A DNA stretch of 64,000 nt, taken from contig NZ_FQXM01000016.1 in NCBI RefSeq assembly GCF_900129965.1, positions 29,708 through 93,707 of the forward strand, in the 5' to 3' direction. The DNA comes from Clostridium grantii DSM 8605 (lineage in GTDB: Bacteria; Bacillota; Clostridia; Clostridiales; Clostridiaceae). A program made the position numbers and the translations under genes. How positions within the stretch are numbered: position 1 is the first letter of the stretch; every line of letters begins with the position of its first letter. The notes beneath the pieces were generated by a model, which worked only from the letters and a program-made list of their open reading frames with translations, was not told the origin of the DNA and ran no database searches. Positions 61,686-64,000 of this stretch are shown here, one piece after another.

Positions 61686-61720
61686 AAAATAAAGGCAGAA
61701 ACTTTGCCTTTATTTTTATT
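61686..61720 (+). terminator. Terminator after the IIB-like gene
   Basis: A perfect 11-pair stem (61686-61696 with 61706-61716) followed by T residues. Confidence 0.9.
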
Positions 61721-61856
61721 ACTCAAATATATATGGCCTCATTAAGGTTGTCTTATATTATTTACTGTTGTATTATAAACTGTAAGCATATTATAATTAT
61801 ATATTTATTGTATTATTCACATCAGTAATATATATAAAAAATCAGGAGGTGAGTTA

Positions 61857-62531
61857 ATGAAAAATATAATTAAAAATACAAAACTTGAAATATTGATTGC
61901 AAATTATTTTAGGATTTTGTTAACAGTTTCTGCTATTATTAGTTTTATAAGAGTAGATTATTTAGATTTTTTTATCGCAATTATCACTTTATTTTTAACT
62001 TTTTTACCACGTATAATAGCCAACCGAAACCATATAAAACTTCCGGCTAGTTATCAAATTATAATACTAGCATTTATTTTTGCGGCTCAGTATTTAGGAG
62101 AATTAAATGCTTATTATTATAAATACTGGTGGTGGGATTCTATGCTTCACACATTATCAGGGGTTATATTAGGTTTTGTGGGTGTTTTGTTAGTGTATAT
62201 TTTAAATAAAGAAGAAAATGTTGATGTTTATTTAAGTCCATTTTTTGTAGCTTTATTTGCTTTTACTTTTGCAGTAGCTACAGGGGCTTTATGGGAGATA
62301 TTTGAGTTTGCAATGGATTCTTTTTTTGGTTTAAATATGCAGAAGTCTGGATTAGTAGATACTATGTGGGATTTAATAGTTGATTCCATTGGCGCTATAG
62401 TTGCTGCATTTTATGGATTCATGTATGAGAAAAAACAGGGTTCAGAGAGAGTTAATAGATTATTCACAAATTTTTTAAGTATTAACAAAGAAATATTTGA
62501 AAATGATGATAAAATAGACAAAAGTTTATAA
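61857..62531 (+). CDS. Six-helix membrane protein, DUF2238-like
   Basis: 224 residues with about six membrane helices. Conserved polar motifs inside the membrane, WWWDSMLHTLSGVILGF and TGALWEIFEFAMDSFFGLNMQKSGLVDTMWDLIVDSIGA, recall YjdF/DUF2238-type membrane proteins, whose function is not settled. AGGAGGTG precedes the ATG. It lies 17 bases before the cobS start and may share its transcript, which is the only hint at a link to cobalamin. Confidence 0.75.
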   Translation: MKNIIKNTKLEILIANYFRILLTVSAIISFIRVDYLDFFIAIITLFLTFLPRIIANRNHIKLPASYQIIILAFIFAAQYLGELNAYYYKYWWWDSMLHTLSGVILGFVGVLLVYILNKEENVDVYLSPFFVALFAFTFAVATGALWEIFEFAMDSFFGLNMQKSGLVDTMWDLIVDSIGAIVAAFYGFMYEKKQGSERVNRLFTNFLSINKEIFENDDKIDKSL

Positions 62532-62548
62532 AGTTGGAGATGAAGTGT

Positions 62549-63301
62549 ATGAAAAGATTCTTGAATAATTTTCTTTTATTTATTCAATTCTTTACTAGGA
62601 TACCTATAAATAAAAATTTGCAATGTGAAAATAAAAATTTCAGAGAAGGAGCTATATTTTTTCCGGTAATAGGGTTAATTATTGGAATAATACAATTTTG
62701 TATAGCTTCGATTTTTAGTAAATGGATTCCTATTAATATTACAGCTGTTTTAGTGGTATTGAGTTCTGTAATTATTACTGGAGCACTTCATTTAGACGGA
62801 TTGGGAGATTTGTGTGATGGGTTTTATGCCTTTAAAGGTGGAAAAGATAAAATTATTGAAATAATGAAGGATAGCACGATAGGAACTTTTGCTGGTGCAG
62901 CCATTGTATTTGATATTCTTTTAAAATATACAATAATAGAAAACTTAATTAGTTATAGGACTTTTAATTTTATAATTATAATTCCTGTAATATCGAGATT
63001 TACTATAGTTCTTTTAGCTTATATAGGTAAAAATGCTAAAGAAACAGGGACAGGTAATATTTTTATAGGAAATATTGATGGGAAGACTTTAATTAAAACA
63101 TTAGCTATTACAGTAATTTTAAGTTTTGCTTTTATTGGACTTATAAGAACTTTTATTGTTATTATTTTAAGTGCATTTCTTACTATTTTATTTAATAAAT
63201 ATTGTGAATTCAAAATACAAGGATTAACAGGGGATCTTTTAGGTGCTAATAATGAGATAATTGAGATATTTGTGGGAATTATGTTAGTTGTGCTTTTGTA
63301 G
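62549..63301 (+). CDS. cobS: Adenosylcobinamide-GDP ribazoletransferase (cobalamin synthase)
   Basis: 250 residues, a membrane enzyme that joins cobinamide-GDP to alpha-ribazole, the last step of nucleotide-loop assembly. Family landmarks are FLLFIQFFTRIPI at the start, GAIFFPVIGLIIG, the acidic site ALHLDGLGDLCDGFYAFKGGKDKIIEIMKDSTIGTFA (about 80-116) and GLTGDLLGANNEI near the C-terminus. The start is ATG 62549; a TTG at 62534 in frame lacks a ribosome site. Confidence 0.95.
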   Translation: MKRFLNNFLLFIQFFTRIPINKNLQCENKNFREGAIFFPVIGLIIGIIQFCIASIFSKWIPINITAVLVVLSSVIITGALHLDGLGDLCDGFYAFKGGKDKIIEIMKDSTIGTFAGAAIVFDILLKYTIIENLISYRTFNFIIIIPVISRFTIVLLAYIGKNAKETGTGNIFIGNIDGKTLIKTLAITVILSFAFIGLIRTFIVIILSAFLTILFNKYCEFKIQGLTGDLLGANNEIIEIFVGIMLVVLL

Positions 63302-63384
63302 ATTCTGTAAATCGAAGTTTAATGTAGGTTAGAGAAAAAAAGCGAACTAATTTACTGTAATTGTAATTTTATTAGGAAACAGCA

Positions 63385-63409
63385 GGCGGGCATGGAAACC
63401 CGCCCCTAC
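63385..63409 (-). repeat. GC-rich dispersed repeat, copy 2 (inverted)
   Basis: On the minus strand GTAGGGGCGGGTTTCCATGC then CCGCC, a near match to 54971-54996. It contains an internal GGCGGG/CCCGCC inverted repeat. The 63302-63547 gap holds nothing else that I can support. Confidence 0.75.
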
Positions 63410-63547
63410 AAATAGTTACTTCGTCTTTTAACTCTATTATGTACTAATTAATCGATATAACATGTATAAGAATGAAAAAATAAAATCCTTATCTTGCTAA
63501 ATCTTATTAGTTGTTATAAACTTAAAGTACAATTAAATAAAAAAATC

Positions 63548-63708
63548 AAGGTGCCAAGTAATTGGTGAAAAGGGAATGTGGTTAGAGACCACAGCAGCCC
63601 CCGCTACTGTAATGATGGACGAATCTTTATAACCACTGTGTAAAGCAGGAAGGAAAGAGGAGCATTCCTGTTATGAAGTAAAATGAAATTTGAAAAAAAG
63701 AGCACCTG
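63548..63708 (+). promoter_or_regulatory. Cobalamin riboswitch
   Basis: The conserved elements appear in order: GGTGCC (63550-63555), GAAAAGGGAA (63567-63576), a GTGGT/ACCAC hairpin, CAGCCCCCGCTACTGTAA (63595-63612, the core motif), CCACTG (63633-63638), AGGAAGG and the closing GCACCTGC (63702-63709), where GCACC pairs with the first GGTGC. It should sense adenosylcobalamin. The next gene is an IS110-family transposase rather than a cobalamin gene. Confidence 0.92.
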
Positions 63709-63766
63709 CTGATAAAATACGGGGTATAAGACGTTCGAACGTTTATCCCTAATTAAAAATTATCAG
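63709..63766 (+). repeat. Long imperfect hairpin between riboswitch and transposase
   Basis: CTGATAA (63709-63715) pairs with TTATCAG (63760-63766). Inside are GGG/CCC, ATAA/TTAT and the palindrome ACGTTCGAACGT (63731-63742). It ends just before the GGAGG of the transposase gene. It may be the riboswitch expression platform or part of the element's structured end. Confidence 0.6.
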
Positions 63767-63780
63767 TGGAGGTACTCAAT

Positions 63781-64000
63781 ATGAATTATACACAAAATGA
63801 AAAGATTTTGTCAATTACAGAAAAAACTTTAGTTATAGGAATTGATATCGCAAAGGAAATTCAATATGCGAGAGCATTTGATTACAGGGGTATAGAATTT
63901 AGTAAAGTACAACCCTTTGAAAATACTTCACATGGATTTAAAATGTTTGAAGAATGGGCTAAATCAGTAGCTAAGGAAAATCAAAAGAAGACTATAATTG
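63781..64000 (+). CDS. IS110-family transposase, N-terminal part (3' partial)
   Basis: The first 73 residues are visible before the window ends. VIGIDIAKEIQYARAFDYRGIEF has the first Asp of the DEDD RuvC-like catalytic domain and the typical IS110-family continuation SKVQPFENTSHGFKMFEEW. GGAGG lies eight bases before the ATG. IS110-family elements use a DEDD recombinase and, in studied members, a bridge RNA from the non-coding end. The insertion ends cannot be fixed here because the family lacks clear terminal repeats and the right part is missing. Confidence 0.88.
   Translation, partial: MNYTQNEKILSITEKTLVIGIDIAKEIQYARAFDYRGIEFSKVQPFENTSHGFKMFEEWAKSVAKENQKKTII

Overview
The window is low-GC DNA with strong Shine-Dalgarno sites, many TTG/GTG starts, spore-germination permeases, a LonB/LonA pair and a PyrR-type pyr attenuator. 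It looks like the chromosome of an anaerobic spore-former of the Clostridiaceae (Clostridium sensu stricto or a close relative). Nothing suggests a plasmid or prophage. The only clear mobile element is an IS110-family transposase cut by the right edge.

Layout. 1-2790: the end of a solute-binding-protein-like gene, an enoyl-CoA hydratase and a class III CoA-transferase. 2823-9323: a sugar block with a mutarotase-like protein, a galactonate-dehydratase-type enolase-superfamily enzyme, a GH117 anhydro-galactosidase and a GH2 beta-galactosidase. Two of these genes share a paired GTATAC operator/promoter. The combination points to use of red-algal galactan (agar-type) oligosaccharides. 9634-10764: an iron alcohol dehydrogenase. 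10776-21105: the de novo pyrimidine operon pyrBICFKDE behind a PyrR attenuator plus a second PyrR-like site over the pyrB ribosome-binding site, followed by carAB with its own promoter. 21321-22977: an anchored protein and a sugar isomerase-like protein. 23119-31363: protein quality control, tig-clpP-clpX-lonB-lonA-engB. 31480-33362: an unrecognised cluster of cysteine-rich small membrane proteins, including a tandem paralogous pair. 33476-34919: a perR-type regulator and a membrane-anchored protein on the minus strand. 35094-38344: PIN-PhoH ATPase and a NarL-type two-component system. 38369-40140: an IclR regulator with four matching palindromic operators and KDPG aldolase. 40248-43471: an ABC-2 exporter. 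43642-44604: trmB and a DUF3892 protein.

44749-46079 is a germination locus whose gerAB-type permease carries exactly one extra base. 46290-46606 looks like a minus-strand structured RNA gene. 46738-51204 holds a WG-repeat protein, a Uma2 nuclease and a divergent TetM-like ribosomal GTPase. 51339-57744 is a six-gene unit: FtsX-type ABC permease and ATPase, a membrane-anchored protein with six PASTA repeats but no kinase, a lipoprotein with an apparent ATT start, and an OmpR-type two-component system. A second, intact gerAB-type permease is at 57995-59101. 59333-63301 holds a HAD phosphatase and cobalamin genes (cobC, cobU, cobS). The window ends with a cobalamin riboswitch reading directly into the IS110-family transposase.

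The items most worth follow-up are the GH117/GH2 locus, the cysteine-rich cluster, the ABC-PASTA-two-component unit, the riboswitch-IS110 junction, the doubled PyrR control, the putative structured RNA and the one-base gerAB frameshift. No tRNA, rRNA or CRISPR array was seen.
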